This document shows positions 1 through 8,712 of a DNA stretch of 64,000 bases, piece after piece (within the stretch, counting starts at the first letter, position 1; each line of letters starts with the position of its first letter). A program made the position numbers and the translations under genes. Origin of the DNA: Pseudomonas putida (GTDB lineage: Bacteria; Pseudomonadota; Gammaproteobacteria; Pseudomonadales; Pseudomonadaceae). Location: assembly GCA_041071465.1 (NCBI GenBank), contig CP163498.1, forward strand, positions 1,888,001 to 1,952,000, written 5' to 3'. Below the pieces are notes generated by a model that saw only the letters and a program-made list of their open reading frames with translations, was not told the origin of the DNA and did not search any database.

Positions 1-965
1 TCGGCACGCTCGGCCACATGGCGCAGGCGGTCGAAGTTGACGTTGGCACCAGAGTCGATAGCCACCAGCGTCTGCCCGGTCACGCCATACAGCTCGACGT
101 ACTTCTTGATGCCCGCAACGCCCAAGGCGCCGGCAGGTTCGGTGATCGAGCGGGTATCGTCGTAGATATCCTTGATTGCTGCGCAAATCTCGTCTGTGCT
201 GACGGTGACGACTTCGTCCACATGGTGGCGGCAGATATCGAAGGTGTGCTGGCCAATCTGGGCCACCGCCACACCGTCGGCGAACAGCCCGACCTGCGGC
301 AGCACCACGCGCTCACCGGCGGCCATGGCCGCCTGTAGGCAGTTGGAGTCGTCCGGCTCGACGCCGATTACCTTGATTTCCGGGCGCAGGTACTTCACGT
401 AGGCGGCAATACCGGCGATCAGGCCACCGCCACCCACCGGCACGAAGATCGCGCCCAGCTGGCCAGGGTGCTGGCGCAGGATTTCCATGGCCACGGTGCC
501 CTGACCGGCGATGGTGTGCGGGTCGTCGTAAGGGTGAACATAGACAAAGCCCTTTTCGTCGACCAGTTTCAGCGAATAGGCCAGCGCCTCGGGGAACGAG
601 TCGCCATGCAACACCACCTTGCCGCCCCGTGAGCGCACGCCCTCGACCTTGATTTCCGGGGTGGTCTTGGGCATCACGATGGTGGCCTTGATGCCCATTT
701 CGCGCGCAGCCAGGGCCAGGCCCTGGGCGTGGTTGCCGGCCGAGGCGGTGACCACGCCACGGGCCAGTTCCTCTGGGCTCAGCTGGGCCAGCTTGTTGTA
801 CGCCCCGCGGATCTTGAACGAGAACACCGGCTGCAGGTCTTCGCGCTTGAGCAAAATCTGGTTGCCCAGCCGCTTGCTCAGTTGCCCGGCGCTCTGCAAC
901 GGGGTTTCGACGGCAACGTCATAGACGCGCGAGGTGAGGATCTTCTTGACGTACTGTTCGAGCAT
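1..965 (-). CDS. ilvA: Threonine ammonia-lyase, biosynthetic (3' end outside window)
   Basis: This is the first 321 codons of the PLP-dependent enzyme that deaminates threonine to 2-oxobutanoate, the entry step of isoleucine synthesis in the cytoplasm. The reading frame opens MLEQYVKKIL and is intact to the window edge. The PLP lysine lies in SFKIRGAYNK (K51), the substrate loop SAGNHAQG is near residue 75, and a glycine-rich phosphate loop GGGGL is near residue 180. The C-terminal ACT-type regulatory region expected in the biosynthetic, isoleucine-inhibited enzyme lies beyond base 1, so it cannot be checked. The gene is divergent from rpiA, and the two share a 133-bp promoter region. Confidence 0.93.
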   Translation of the reverse strand, partial: MLEQYVKKILTSRVYDVAVETPLQSAGQLSKRLGNQILLKREDLQPVFSFKIRGAYNKLAQLSPEELARGVVTASAGNHAQGLALAAREMGIKATIVMPKTTPEIKVEGVRSRGGKVVLHGDSFPEALAYSLKLVDEKGFVYVHPYDDPHTIAGQGTVAMEILRQHPGQLGAIFVPVGGGGLIAGIAAYVKYLRPEIKVIGVEPDDSNCLQAAMAAGERVVLPQVGLFADGVAVAQIGQHTFDICRHHVDEVVTVSTDEICAAIKDIYDDTRSITEPAGALGVAGIKKYVELYGVTGQTLVAIDSGANVNFDRLRHVAERA

Positions 966-1098
966 CGGGAATGCATCACTGGGCCGCGGGACAAGGGCTG
1001 GAAGTCTACCCCAGCGCTACGTCGGGCGACCACAGCAAAGCCGTGCGAGCCGTTATACTAGGCAACTTTGAAACCGCCCTGCCCCTTTCGGAGCCCGC

Positions 1099-1773
1099 AT
1101 GACCCAGGACCAACTCAAACAGGCCGTCGCCCAGGCCGCTGTCGACTTCATTCTGCCCAAGCTGGATGAAAAGAGCGTTGTCGGCGTCGGTACCGGTTCG
1201 ACCGCCAACTTCTTCATCGACGCCCTGGCTCAGCACAAGACCGCCTTCGACGGCGCAGTCGCCAGCTCCGAAGCCACTGCCCAGCGCCTGAAGGGCCATG
1301 GCATCCCGGTGTACGAGCTGAACAGCGTCAGCGAGCTTGAGTTCTACGTGGACGGCGCCGACGAAAGCGACGCGCACCTGAACCTGATCAAGGGCGGCGG
1401 CGCAGCCCTGACCCGCGAGAAGATCGTCGCGGCCGTAGCCAAGACCTTCATCTGCATCGCCGACGGCAGCAAGCTGGTGCCCGTGCTGGGCGCCTTCCCG
1501 CTGCCGGTTGAAGTGATCCCGATGGCCCGCAGCCACGTGGCGCGCCAGCTGGTCAAGCTGGGCGGCGACCCGGTGTACCGCGAAGGCGTGGTCACCGACA
1601 ACGGCAACGTGATCCTCGACGTGCACAACCTGCAGATCACCAACCCGGTGGAGCTGGAAGCGCAGATCAACGCCATCGTTGGCGTGGTCACCAACGGCCT
1701 GTTCGCGGCGCGACCGGCGGACCTGCTGCTGCTCGGTACCTCTGAAGGTGTGAAGAGCCTGAAGGCCGAGTAA
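1099..1773 (+). CDS. rpiA: Ribose-5-phosphate isomerase A
   Basis: The 224-residue product matches the usual RpiA length and interconverts ribose 5-phosphate and ribulose 5-phosphate in the non-oxidative pentose phosphate pathway. Visible signatures are [11 protein letters not shown] near residue 30, the DGADE motif near residue 84 carrying catalytic acids, and [11 protein letters not shown] near residue 94 with the conserved lysine. The start is supported by a GGAG seven bases upstream. It is divergent from ilvA; a TATACT hexamer at 1054-1059 is a possible -10 element, but I see no good -35. A GC-rich hairpin and a REP pair follow the stop codon. Confidence 0.95.
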   Translation: MTQDQLKQAVAQAAVDFILPKLDEKSVVGVGTGSTANFFIDALAQHKTAFDGAVASSEATAQRLKGHGIPVYELNSVSELEFYVDGADESDAHLNLIKGGGAALTREKIVAAVAKTFICIADGSKLVPVLGAFPLPVEVIPMARSHVARQLVKLGGDPVYREGVVTDNGNVILDVHNLQITNPVELEAQINAIVGVVTNGLFAARPADLLLLGTSEGVKSLKAE

Positions 1774-1778
1774 GCTTC

Positions 1779-1882
1779 GGCGAGGGCTTCGCCCTCGTGT
1801 CGCGACACAAGGCCGCTCCTACAGGGGTACGCCATCTCCTGTAGGAGCGGCCTTGTGTCGCGATGGGCTGCAAAGCAGCCCC
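1779..1882. repeat. REP pair (family A), inverted
   Basis: Two inverted copies of a 23-bp unit (GTAGGAGCGGCC then TTGTGTCGCGA) lie at 1800-1822 and 1841-1863. Small GC hairpins bound them at about 1780-1798 and 1865-1881. The unit begins with GTAG and recurs at five other places in the window. It sits between the ends of rpiA and the convergent SdiA-regulated gene, where the transcript could fold into a long stem. Confidence 0.9.
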
Positions 1883-1888
1883 ACCTGC

Positions 1889-2790
1889 TCACTCCGTTAC
1901 CTGCTTGAACACATAAAACAGGTTCGGCTCACTGACCAGGTAAATGGTCCCCACCTCATCCATCGCAATCCCCTCCGCCTGCGGCACCGTCGCCTGCAAC
2001 CCCTGCGACCCCTTGCGCAGCGACAAGGTACTCAGCGGCCTGCCTTCTACATCCAGCTCCAGCACCAGCCGCGACTCGTCCGACAGCGCCAGCAAGTGCC
2101 CGCTGCGCTCATCGAACTGCAAACTCGACAGGTCCCTTACAAACAGCCGTGAATCGCGCTTGCGGTCCTGTACCACATGCACGGCGTAGGGCTTTTCCGG
2201 GTTGTCATGCGGGAAGCCATGCACCTCATAGATCAGCATCGGGTCGCGCTCCTTGGCCACGAACAGCCGCTTGCCCGCCGAATCGTATGCCAGGCCCTCG
2301 AATCCCTTGTTGCCGTTCAGGCCAATGCCCAGGCTGAGCTGTTCGGCGTCACCGGCATCGAGGAACATCGTGTCGTCTTCCAGCCTTACGCGAATCAGCC
2401 GTTGCTGACGCTCGTCGGTAATCACATAACTGTTTGGCCCAACGTACTCCACAGCCTCCGGGTCGCCGAAGCCGGTCAGCGGCACGCGGCGCAGGATGCG
2501 GCCGTCCAGCGACAGCTCGATCAGCTCCGAACGGGCATTGGTGACGGTGAAAAGGGTTTTGCGGTCGGGTCGTAGGTTAGCGCCGAAATGTCATCATCCA
2601 GCCCTTCGACCGGCTGCGCCTCCAGCACTACCCGGTAGCGGTCCAGGCCAATGCTCCGCTCGGCAGGGTGCCACCAGGTCTTCAGGTTGAACCAGCCACG
2701 CTCGAACAGGCGAAACTCCTGCCCGGCCCAGCCAAGCATGAGCAGGCCAAGGGCAACCAGAACAAGGAACAGGCGAACAAAACGGCGCAT
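1889..2790 (-). CDS. SdiA-regulated (YjiK-like) propeller protein, frameshifted
   Basis: The gene is read in two overlapping frames: an N-terminal part with a signal-anchor helix (MRRFVRLFLVLVALGLLMLG) and a C-terminal part of about 200 residues. The protein resembles its intact neighbour at 2881-3798 throughout, including TLF..NP, VITDER, NKGFEGLAYD and LYLVSEPNLFYVFK. The frame breaks near 2561-2570, where the coding strand reads GACCCGACCGC; one more C gives D-P-T-R-K-T-L-F, matching the paralog's N-P-H-T-R-T-L-F. The family (Pfam SdiA-regulated) is predicted to form a beta-propeller, and its function is not established. A single-base loss in a C run may be sequencing error, although this gene could tolerate real inactivation because a paralog is adjacent. 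Confidence 0.8.
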
Positions 2791-2880
2791 AAGAGCAGAC
2801 TCGACACAGGGGTGGCGAATCTAATCATTAATGGCTGAAACGAAGCTTAATGCCAGCATCAGGCAAATCTGATGATGTTG

Positions 2881-3798
2881 TCAGTTCTTCTTGAAGCGAT
2901 AGAACAGCGCCGGCTCGCTGACCATGTACAGGTTGCCCTTATCGTCCATGGCCACCCCTTCAGCCCGCGGGATGGTGTCTTCAAGCCCGTTGAAGCCGCC
3001 CAGCAGGGTCATGAAACTGACTTGCTGGCCCTGCTCGTCCAGCTCCAGCAGCATGTTGGAATCGGCCGACAGCACCAGCAAGTGGCCGGTGCGTGGGTCA
3101 ACGCCCAGGGCAGAGAGGTTGCGCAAGTCGAGCTCTTCGCTGGGCAGCGGCTGCTTCTCACCCTGGAGCGGGCTGCGACCATCGGTGTTCCAGGTGTACA
3201 GCTTGGGTGGGCGCTCCTCGCCGATGATCAAGCGCTGACGCAGCGGGTCCCAGGCGATGGCCTCGAAACCCTTGTTGCTTTTCACCGACTGGCCCAGGTC
3301 GTGGCTCTGGAAGTCGCCGTGGTTCAGTGCCGTGGTCTGCGCGTCCACCTTGACCACGGTCAGGTCGTGCAGACGCTCGTCGGTAATGGCCAGGTTGCCG
3401 TCTTCCAGCACGGCGACACCCTCCGGGTTGCTCCAGCCGTTGAGCGGGATCTTGCGCAGAACATCGCCCTCCAGGCTCAACTCGACCAGGATCGGGTTCT
3501 TGCCCATGACCGCGAACAGGGTACGGGTATGCGGGTTGAAGGCCACGTCCGAGGCTTCGTCATCGTCCATGCCCGGTAGCGGTTTGGCGTCGATGTCCAC
3601 CTGATAGTCCGGCAGCCACACGCTTTCGCTGCGCTCGGCGGTGCTTTCGAAGCTCTCCTTTACCCACAGTGCACCACGGTCATCCCAGTGCATGGCTACC
3701 GATACGCCATAACCGATCACCGCCGCCACAGCCAGGCCGAAGGGCCAGCGCAGAAAGAAGCGACGCTTGGGTGTTGCCGGGGCGGAGGGTGATGGCAT
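2881..3798 (-). CDS. SdiA-regulated (YjiK-like) domain protein
   Basis: This 305-residue protein has an N-terminal membrane helix (FGLAVAAVIGYGVSVAM) and then a periplasmic domain of repeated strands with the family motifs LFAVMGKNP, NPEGVAVLEDG, ITDERLHDL and NKGFEAIAWD. It ends VSEPALFYRF. I chose the ATG opening MPSPSAPATP because an AGGAA lies about seven bases upstream; the longer frame runs back through a REP repeat and its first residues (MGAGLPAKRP) are translated REP. It is a tandem paralog of the downstream frameshifted gene 90 bp away. The biochemical role is unknown; an NHL/SMP-30-like lactonase or binding propeller is the closest structural idea. Confidence 0.85.
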   Translation of the reverse strand: MPSPSAPATPKRRFFLRWPFGLAVAAVIGYGVSVAMHWDDRGALWVKESFESTAERSESVWLPDYQVDIDAKPLPGMDDDEASDVAFNPHTRTLFAVMGKNPILVELSLEGDVLRKIPLNGWSNPEGVAVLEDGNLAITDERLHDLTVVKVDAQTTALNHGDFQSHDLGQSVKSNKGFEAIAWDPLRQRLIIGEERPPKLYTWNTDGRSPLQGEKQPLPSEELDLRNLSALGVDPRTGHLLVLSADSNMLLELDEQGQQVSFMTLLGGFNGLEDTIPRAEGVAMDDKGNLYMVSEPALFYRFKKN

Positions 3799-3870
3799 GC
3801 GCGGTTCCTGGGAAATGGGCGTGGGTGCGCGCATTATCCTGATCGGGTGTGAAAAATCGGTAAACAGGTC

Positions 3871-3965
3871 CGGCCTCTTCGCGGGTAAACCCGCTCCCAC
3901 AGGTACTGCACAGCTCTCAAGCCTTGTGCAGTACCTGTGGGAGCGGGTTTACCCGCGAAGAAGGC
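3871..3965. repeat. REP pair (family B, 35-bp P. putida type), inverted
   Basis: Inverted copies of the unit with core GTGGGAGCGGG-TTTA-CCCGCGAA lie at 3871-3902 and 3937-3965. The sequence between them is itself partly complementary (GGTACTGCACAG against CTTGTGCAGTACC), so the whole segment can fold as one long hairpin. It separates the upstream end of the SdiA-regulated gene from the end of the FAH-family gene. Confidence 0.9.
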
Positions 3966-3979
3966 AACACGGTTTCGAG

Positions 3980-4645
3980 TCAGAACACTCGGCTTTCGAA
4001 GCGGCTGACACCCGGCAGCTCCAGCGCCAGCTCGTCACCGACATTGAACGGCCCCACACCCGCCGGGGTACCGGTGAGGATCACATCCCCCGCCTGCAGC
4101 GAAAAATGCGCCGCCATGTACTGGATCATCGGCACGATCGGGTTAAGCATCATCGCGCTGTTGCCGTCCTGACGCACTTCGCCGTTGACGGTCAGGCGCA
4201 CCGGGATGTCGGTGACATCCTCGAAACTGGCGGCCGAGACGAACGGCGGCAGTACGCAGGCCCCGTCAAAGCACTTGGCCAGTTCCCACGGCAGGCCCTT
4301 CTCTTTCAGTTTGGCCTGCACGTCGCGCAGGGTCAGGTCCAGCGCCGGGGCGTAGCCGGAAATGGCATCCAGCACCTCTTCCTCGCTCGGGTGGGCCGAC
4401 AGCGGCTTGCCCAGCAGCACGGCAATTTCGGCCTCGTAGTGCACCGAACCCCGCTCGGCCGGGATCTTGAAGCCGCCTTCGGCCGGCACCACACAGCTGC
4501 CTGGCTTGATGAACAGCAGCGGTTCGGTGGGGATCGGGTTGTCCAGTTCCTTGGCATGCTCGGCATAGTTACGGCCGATGCACACCACCTTGCCCAGCGG
4601 GAAGTGAATGCGCGTGCCGTCTACGTACTGGTGCTGGTAACTCAT
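3980..4645 (-). CDS. Fumarylacetoacetate hydrolase family protein
   Basis: A 221-residue single-domain FAH-family enzyme. The metal-binding carboxylates typical of the fold are visible in HYEAEIAVLLGKP (near residue 69) and ALDLTLRDVQ (near 102). The C-terminal GDVILTGTPAGVG is the family signature. The size and IGRNYAEHAKEL start resemble YcgM/FAHD1-type acylpyruvate hydrolases or oxaloacetate decarboxylases more than the two-domain catabolic enzymes, but the substrate cannot be read from the sequence. It lies just downstream of the D-2-hydroxyglutarate dehydrogenase on the same strand with a short gap, so co-transcription is likely. Confidence 0.88.
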   Translation of the reverse strand: MSYQHQYVDGTRIHFPLGKVVCIGRNYAEHAKELDNPIPTEPLLFIKPGSCVVPAEGGFKIPAERGSVHYEAEIAVLLGKPLSAHPSEEEVLDAISGYAPALDLTLRDVQAKLKEKGLPWELAKCFDGACVLPPFVSAASFEDVTDIPVRLTVNGEVRQDGNSAMMLNPIVPMIQYMAAHFSLQAGDVILTGTPAGVGPFNVGDELALELPGVSRFESRVF

Positions 4646-4666
4646 GGCCGACTCCTCTACTGCTTT

Positions 4667-6064
4667 TTATACGGGAGCGAAGATCTTACCCGGATTCATG
4701 ATGCCGTTAGGGTCGAACACGGCCTTTATTGCCTTCATGCAGGCGATTTCTTCCGGCGAGCGGCTGTAGCCCAGGTAGTCGCGCTTGGTCATACCCACGC
4801 CATGCTCGGCGGAGATCGAGCCGTTGTAGCGTTTGACGATATCGAACACCCACTTGTTGACCTTGGTGCACGAGGCGAAGAAGTCGTCTTTGCTCATGTG
4901 CTCGGGCTTGAGGATGTTCAGGTGCAGGTTGCCGTCGCCGATATGGCCGTACCACACCACTTCATAATCGGGGTAATGCTCCGCGACGATGGCGTCGATA
5001 TCGCGCAGGAACGCGGGCACTTTCGACACGGTGACGGAAATGTCGTTCTTGTACGGGGTCCAGTGCGAGATGGTTTCAGACAGGTACTCGCGCAGCTTCC
5101 ACAGGTTTTTCAGCTGGGTTTCGCTCTGGCTCATCACCCCGTCCAGCACCCAACCCTGCTCGACGCAGTGCTCAAAGGTGGCCAAGGCTTCGTTGGCCAC
5201 CGCTTCGGTGCTGGCCTCGAACTCCAGCAGTGCGTAGAACGGGCAATCGGTCTCGAACGGCGCCGGCACGTCACCGCGTGCCAGGATCTTGGCCAAGCCC
5301 TTGTCTGAGAAGAACTCGAAGGCGGTCAGGTCCAGCTTGCCCTGGAAGGCGTGCAGCACCGGCATGATCGAGTCGAAGTCCGGTGTACCCAGCACCATCG
5401 CGGTAAGGTTGCGCGGCGCCCGGTCCAGGCGCATGGTGGCCTCGACCACGAAACCCAACGTGCCTTCGGCACCGATGAACAGCTGGCGCAGGTCGTAGCC
5501 GGTGGCGTTCTTGATCAGGTCTTTGTTCAGTTCCAGCAACTCGCCCTTGCCGGTGACCACTTTCAGCCCTGCGACCCAATTGCGGGTCATGCCGTAGCGA
5601 ATCACCTTGATCCCGCCGGCATTGGTGCCGATGTTGCCGCCAACCTGGCTAGAACCGCTGGAAGCGAAGTCCACCGGGTAATACAGGCCCTGCTCTTCGG
5701 CGTAGGCCTGCAATTGCCGGGTGATGACCCCTGGCTGGCAGACCACGGTGCGGTCGAAGGCATTGAAGCCGAGAATCTGGTTCATGTAATCGAAGGAAAC
5801 GACAACCTCGCCATTGGCCGCCACAGCGCCGGCAGAAAGCCCAGTGCGCCCGCCAGACGGCACCAGCGCCACCTGGTGCGCATTGGCCCAGCGCACAATG
5901 GCCTGCACCTGCTCGACCGTCTTGGGAAAGACGATGGCGCTGGGCGCCGGCGGATAATGCTTGGTCCAGTCCTTGCCATAGGCTTCGAGGGAAGCCGCGT
6001 CGGTCAGGACCTTGCCAGGGTCGACAAGGGTCATCAGTTCTTCAATAACAGCGGGGTGGGTCAT
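4667..6064 (-). CDS. FAD-linked D-2-hydroxyglutarate dehydrogenase (GlcD family)
   Basis: This protein of about 465 residues has an N-terminal FAD-binding PCMH-type domain (PSGGRTGLSAGAV, SSQVGGNIGTNAGG) and a C-terminal FAD-oxidase domain with the metal/substrate motifs YGHIGDGNLHLNI and SAEHGVGMTKRDYL. It is divergent from serA. In Pseudomonas, D-2-hydroxyglutarate dehydrogenase removes the D-2-hydroxyglutarate made by SerA and so drives serine synthesis; that coupling is established for P. stutzeri, and I infer the same here from the pairing. I take the ATG opening MTHPAVIEEL at 6064 by family alignment. An upstream ATG at 6088, with a better ribosome binding site, would add eight residues. 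D-lactate or glycolate oxidase activity is the alternative. Confidence 0.88.
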   Translation of the reverse strand: MTHPAVIEELMTLVDPGKVLTDAASLEAYGKDWTKHYPPAPSAIVFPKTVEQVQAIVRWANAHQVALVPSGGRTGLSAGAVAANGEVVVSFDYMNQILGFNAFDRTVVCQPGVITRQLQAYAEEQGLYYPVDFASSGSSQVGGNIGTNAGGIKVIRYGMTRNWVAGLKVVTGKGELLELNKDLIKNATGYDLRQLFIGAEGTLGFVVEATMRLDRAPRNLTAMVLGTPDFDSIMPVLHAFQGKLDLTAFEFFSDKGLAKILARGDVPAPFETDCPFYALLEFEASTEAVANEALATFEHCVEQGWVLDGVMSQSETQLKNLWKLREYLSETISHWTPYKNDISVTVSKVPAFLRDIDAIVAEHYPDYEVVWYGHIGDGNLHLNILKPEHMSKDDFFASCTKVNKWVFDIVKRYNGSISAEHGVGMTKRDYLGYSRSPEEIACMKAIKAVFDPNGIMNPGKIFAPV

Positions 6065-6140
6065 CGCTGGAACTCTCGACTTATTCATAGTCACCCTGAG
6101 TACTCTTCACCTGTCGGGATAAGCTCAGATTGTGTCGCGT

Positions 6141-6152
6141 ATGCTAGCATAG
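6141..6152. promoter_or_regulatory. Perfect 12-bp palindrome in the serA divergent promoter region
   Basis: TATGCTAGCATA is a perfect palindrome between the D-2-hydroxyglutarate dehydrogenase gene and serA, 84 bp before the serA start. It reads TATGCT on both strands, so it could supply a -10 element in both directions or be an operator. No convincing -35 is visible at 17 bp on either side, so the role is inferred from position only. Confidence 0.35.
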
Positions 6153-6235
6153 CCCTCCCGCTGTTCATGCTAAGGCTGCCCTCGCGCCTGGCATCACCCC
6201 TCGCCATTTTTTCTCCGGGATACAGGTTTACGCAG

Positions 6236-7464
6236 ATGAGCAAGACTTCTCTCGACAAGAGCAAGATCCGGTTCCTTCTTCTTGAAGGTGTGCACCAGAA
6301 CGCAGTCGATACCCTCAAGGCTGCCGGCTACACCAACATCGAATACCTCACTGGTTCGTTGCCGGAAGCCGAGCTGAAGGAAAAGATCGCCGATGCCCAC
6401 TTTATCGGCATCCGTTCACGCACCCAGCTTACCGAAGAGATCTTCGACTGCGCCAAGAAACTGGTCGCTGTTGGCTGCTTCTGCATCGGCACCAACCAGG
6501 TTGACCTGGAAGCTGCCCGCCAGCGCGGTATCGCCGTGTTCAACGCGCCATACTCCAACACCCGTTCGGTCGCCGAGCTGGTACTGGCCGAGGCCATCCT
6601 GCTGCTGCGCGGCATCCCAGAGAAAACGCTTCCTGCCACCGTGGTGGCTGGATCAAGAGTGCGGCCAACTCGTTCGAAATCCGTGGCAAGAAACTGGGCA
6701 TCGTCGGCTACGGCTCGATCGGTACCCAACTGTCGGTCCTGGCCGAAAACCTGGGCATGCAGGTGTACTTCTACGACCCGCTGACCAAACTGCCACTGGG
6801 CAACGCCGTGCAGGTCACCAGCCTGAACGAGCTGCTGGGCCTGGCCGACATCGTCTCGCTGCACGTGCCTGAGCTGCCGTCCACCCAGTGGATGATCGGC
6901 GAGAAGGAAATCCGCGCGATGAAGAAAGGCGCGATCCTGATCAACGCCGCCCGTGGCACCGTGGTCGAACTGGACCACCTGGCCGCTGCCATCAAGGACA
7001 AGCACCTGATCGGCGCCGCCATCGACGTGTTCCCGATCGAGCCGCGCTCCAACGACGAAGAGTTCGAAAGCCCGCTGCGCGGCCTGGACAACGTGATCCT
7101 GACCCCGCACATCGGTGGTTCCACCGCCGAAGCCCAGGCCAACATCGGCCTGGAAGTGGCCGAGAAGCTGGTCAAGTACAGCGACAACGGTACTTCGGTA
7201 TCTTCGGTCAACTTCCCGGAAGTGGCCCTGCCGGCGCACCCAGGCAAGCACCGCCTGCTGCACATTCACGAAAACATTCCCGGCGTACTCAGCGAGATCA
7301 ACAAGGTCTTCGCCGAGAACGGCATCAACATCTCCGGTCAGTTCCTGCAGACCAACGAGAAAGTCGGTTACGTGGTAATCGACGTTGACGCCGAGTACTC
7401 GGACCTTGCGCAAGAAAAACTGCAACAGGTCAAGGGCACCATCCGTTCCCGCGTGCTGTTCTAA
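6236..7464 (+). CDS. serA: D-3-phosphoglycerate dehydrogenase, single-base frameshift
   Basis: SerA oxidises 3-phosphoglycerate to 3-phosphohydroxypyruvate, the first step of serine synthesis. The first frame covers the substrate domain (IRSRTQLTEE, VGCFCIGTNQVD) and stops matching after LLLRGIPEK. The second frame picks up the NAD-binding domain (VGYGSIG, VYFYDPL), the catalytic His region HIGGSTAEAQ and the C-terminal ACT domain. The break is at 6622-6625, where the sequence has GAGAAAACGC; one extra A gives EKNASCHRGGWIKSAANSFE and a 409-residue protein of normal length. Loss of serA would cause serine auxotrophy, so a homopolymer sequencing error is the likelier explanation. It ends at a strong terminator. 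Confidence 0.92.
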
Positions 7465-7480
7465 GTTTGCTTGCTGCATG

Positions 7481-7513
7481 AAAAGGGAGGCCCTTGGGCC
7501 TCCCTTTTTTATT
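7481..7513. terminator. Rho-independent terminator, bidirectional
   Basis: A GGGAGGCCC-TTG-GGCCTCCC-type stem with flanking A and T runs follows serA by 17 bases. It overlaps the 3' end of the convergent DUF4399 gene, so it can serve both transcripts. Confidence 0.9.
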
Positions 7514-7985
7514 TCACTTCAACCGTGATCTTCTTCGATTCCACGCTTGGCTTGAACGGCACGTGATACTGGTCCCCCAGGATCAGTTGCAAGGTGTGCT
7601 TGCCCGGCGTCAGGGTGATGCTGGTTTCGGTCTGCGCCTTGCCGAAGTGCAGCACCTGCGGGCCCGCCGGCAGTGCGGTGCCAGCCTCCGGCATCAGGCT
7701 GGTCGGCAGCGGCATGTCAGCCACTGGCTCTTTGTCCACATCCACCAGCAGGTGGTGGTGCCCGGTGTGCGGGGTCTGATCACCCGCAGGCTTGAGGGCC
7801 ATACCCTCGATGCCGAACTTGACGGTGAAGGTCTTGTCGACCGTAGCGCCATCGGCGGGGGAAACGATGAAGACCTTGGCATCCTTGGGCGGCTCCTGGC
7901 TCTTCAGGGCGTCCGCGGCACTGGCGAACACCGACGCGCCCATCAACAGACCGGCAACGGCAGCACGCGAAATTAGGCTGTTCAT
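7509..7985 (-). CDS. DUF4399 domain periplasmic protein
   Basis: The 158-residue product has a signal peptide (cleavage near SVFASA-ADALK) and one small domain rich in beta strands. The domain has FIVSPADGATVDKTFTVKFGIEG, a histidine cluster TPHTGHHHLLVD near residue 75, and GKHTLQLILGDQYHVPF; these match DUF4399. The HHH cluster suggests metal binding, but no function is established. It is convergent with serA and divergent from the small binding-protein gene at 8209. Confidence 0.85.
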   Translation of the reverse strand: MNSLISRAAVAGLLMGASVFASAADALKSQEPPKDAKVFIVSPADGATVDKTFTVKFGIEGMALKPAGDQTPHTGHHHLLVDVDKEPVADMPLPTSLMPEAGTALPAGPQVLHFGKAQTETSITLTPGKHTLQLILGDQYHVPFKPSVESKKITVEVK

Positions 7986-8041
7986 TCACTTCTCCTGTGA
8001 TTCACTTATTGACCGCAGCCTGGGATCCGACGGCGGCGGTA

Positions 8042-8080
8042 GTTCACATTAGTTGAATTATTCGCCAAGGTGTTCACATT
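8042..8080. promoter_or_regulatory. Direct repeat GTTCACATT, 30-bp period
   Basis: GTTCACATT occurs at 8042-8050 and again at 8072-8080, a start-to-start distance of 30 bp or about three helical turns. It lies in the 223-bp divergent gap between the DUF4399 gene and the short binding-protein gene. This suggests paired regulator sites on one DNA face, but no regulator can be named. Confidence 0.35.
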
Positions 8081-8208
8081 GTCCGACAGAAATATTTCGG
8101 TCAGGGTTAAACAATGCCGAGGCTTCAAGGTCATAGGCTGCGTTCGATCACGGCGAGGAAGAAAGCCGTGGCGACAGTATTCAATCTGCTAAAAGAAAAG
8201 GGGCATTC

Positions 8209-8700
8209 ATGCGTTCGACCATAGGGGTACTGCTGGCAGTACTGATCAGTCCATTGGCCCAGGCGGAGCTGATCGACGAAATCGCCGACCGGGGCGAACT
8301 GCGCATTGCCGTACAGGCTGATAATTCGCCGTACGCATTCAAACAAGACGACCACCTGACGGGTTTCGACATCGAATTTGGCCAGGACCTGGCCAGGGAG
8401 CTGGACTTGCGCGCCGAGTTCGTCGAAGCCCCTGCAACAGAAGTGCTGACAGGTGTCGAGAGCGGCAAGTACGACATCGCGCTCACGCCATCGACCGATG
8501 CGCTCAAGGGCGACGACGGCCCGCTCGATGTAAGCCTTCCCATTGGCGAAAAAAAGCTGGTGATCCCGTTCCAGAAGGACAACCCGGCGTTCGAAAGCGC
8601 GGTGAACAATGCGTTGCAGCGCTTGAAAGAAAGCGGACGCACTGCCGAGCTGGAGCAGAAGTGGTTCAAGGGCGTGCAGGAGACTGCGGCCGGGCAGTAA
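8209..8700 (+). CDS. Short family-3 periplasmic solute-binding protein (half-size)
   Basis: The product of 163 residues has a signal peptide (LISPLAQA) and the N-terminal lobe of amino-acid-type binding proteins: LRIAVQADNSPYAFKQDD, LTGFDIEFGQDLARELDL, VESGKYDIALTPSTD. It then jumps to the final strand and helix of the fold (GEKKLVIPFQKDNPAFESAV, LKESGRTAELEQKWF). The middle segment that normally builds the second lobe, about 80-100 residues in a usual protein of about 250, is absent with no frame disruption. A clamshell closing on a ligand is therefore unlikely. It may be a degenerate paralog or a single-lobe sensor. An AAGGGG lies upstream of the start. No permease or ATPase gene adjoins it. 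Confidence 0.75.
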   Translation: MRSTIGVLLAVLISPLAQAELIDEIADRGELRIAVQADNSPYAFKQDDHLTGFDIEFGQDLARELDLRAEFVEAPATEVLTGVESGKYDIALTPSTDALKGDDGPLDVSLPIGEKKLVIPFQKDNPAFESAVNNALQRLKESGRTAELEQKWFKGVQETAAGQ

Positions 8701-8712
8701 GATTTATTGCTG

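Noticed and set aside
1889..2790. Two separate small genes instead of one frameshifted gene
   Set aside because: The two parts align end to end with the intact paralog at 2881-3798, and the join is a one-base change.
3767..5308. A 513-codon open frame on the plus strand opposite the FAH-family and dehydrogenase genes
   Set aside because: It is antisense to two clearly recognised genes, its translation is rich in His, Gln, Arg and Val as expected of GC-rich shadow frames, and its start lies in a REP.
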